From the NCBI GenBank assembly GCA_019614645.1, contig JABWDB010000005.1:18527001-18591000 (forward strand): 64,000 bases of DNA. Reading direction: 5' to 3'. The notes beneath the pieces are model-generated. The model ran no database searches and had not been told where the DNA came from. It saw only the letters and a program-made list of their open reading frames with translations. This stretch comes from Stratiolaelaps scimitus. Taxonomy: Eukaryota > Arthropoda > Arachnida > Mesostigmata > Laelapidae. Position numbers and translations under genes: made by a program. This document shows positions 63,646 through 64,000 of this stretch, one piece after another; within the stretch, counting starts at the first letter, position 1; the number at the start of each line of letters is the position of its first letter.

Positions 63646-64000
63646 TCAGTAAAGCGATCCTGCGTTAAACGACGCAAGTCGAAGGACTGCTGGATGGTGA
63701 CATTGACTTGCATTCGGTAAGTGGAAATAGTTACAAGAAACACCCGGTGCACTGTGCGTACCACTCGGAGAGCATAAGCCTGTGCCAATTGCACCTGGAT
63801 TGAGCAGGTTCTGATTAACATTACCGTAGTTTGTATCGTGAAATCTTACGGCACTGGCTGCTTGAGCAGGTGAGCTTATTGCGCCGTGTACGGCCGATGT
63901 AAACATGGCAGGGTGCTGTACTCTGAGATTTAGACCTCTTGGGCCGAATGAGCTCGGGTTTAATGAAGAAACACCGTGCCTTGCTAAATTAAATGCATCG
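63646..64000 (-). CDS. NPG-type protein, 3' part; runs off the right edge
   Basis: The minus-strand frame is open from the window edge (first full codon at 63999) to a stop at 63646, giving 117 residues. It reads SSLNPSSFGPRGLNL near the edge, LLNPGAIGTGLCSPSG in the middle and SFNAGSLY at the end. These are NPG-family units, and the last resembles the terminal motif NPGSYNPGF of the repetitive protein at 50.6 kb. An internal ATG at 63906 is unlikely to be the start because family motifs continue upstream of it. A splice donor-like TCTT|GTAACT near 63737 would end the exon earlier, but the frame stays family-like beyond it. Confidence 0.55.
   Translation of the reverse strand, partial: DAFNLARHGVSSLNPSSFGPRGLNLRVQHPAMFTSAVHGAISSPAQAASAVRFHDTNYGNVNQNLLNPGAIGTGLCSPSGTHSAPGVSCNYFHLPNASQCHHPAVLRLASFNAGSLY

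Overview
This is a eukaryotic nuclear window, probably from an arthropod. Coding exons are short, joined by GT-AG introns, and followed by AATAAA signals. There is a corazonin/GnRH-superfamily receptor, a TTAGG-type interstitial telomere motif, tRNA-derived SINEs and very many (TA)n microsatellites. A chelicerate such as a parasitiform mite would fit, but that is an impression, not something the sequence proves. No prokaryotic, CRISPR or viral features were seen.

Left third (1-15.2 kb): two housekeeping genes lie head to head. VPS33A (HOPS/CORVET tethering subunit) runs leftwards off the window with seven exons visible. Gemin5 (snRNA-binding WD40 subunit of the SMN complex) runs rightwards and can be assembled completely: 22 exons, every junction in phase, 1,111 residues.

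Middle (17-40 kb): a one-exon gene for an Asn-Pro-Gly-rich protein (NPG family member 1) is followed by a four-exon peptide GPCR of the corazonin/GnRH receptor type. The GPCR has a 10.3-kb first intron carrying two kinds of SINE. Its DRY motif reads DQL.

Right third (45-64 kb): an intron-containing, polyadenylated histone H3 with about 15 substitutions relative to H3.3, including loss of Lys79, is followed by a cluster of proteins I do not recognise. One is a 656-residue Ser/Lys/Pro protein built on an 81-bp coding minisatellite with a hydrophobic segment and an NPG tail. The others are small and large NPG-family genes on both strands at 54.9, 57.2, 59.5, 62.2 and 63.6 kb, the last running off the right edge. 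Four members (17.1, 54.9, 57.2 and 59.5 kb) share a short N-terminal helix-like module, clearest in the 57.2- and 59.5-kb genes, followed by degenerate [Y/F]NPGA pentapeptides. This cluster is the best candidate for an undescribed, lineage-specific system here. Non-coding DNA also holds two adjacent AT-rich foldbacks (27- and 49-bp arms), a pair of overlapping mutually exclusive hairpins, and several shorter perfect inverted repeats.
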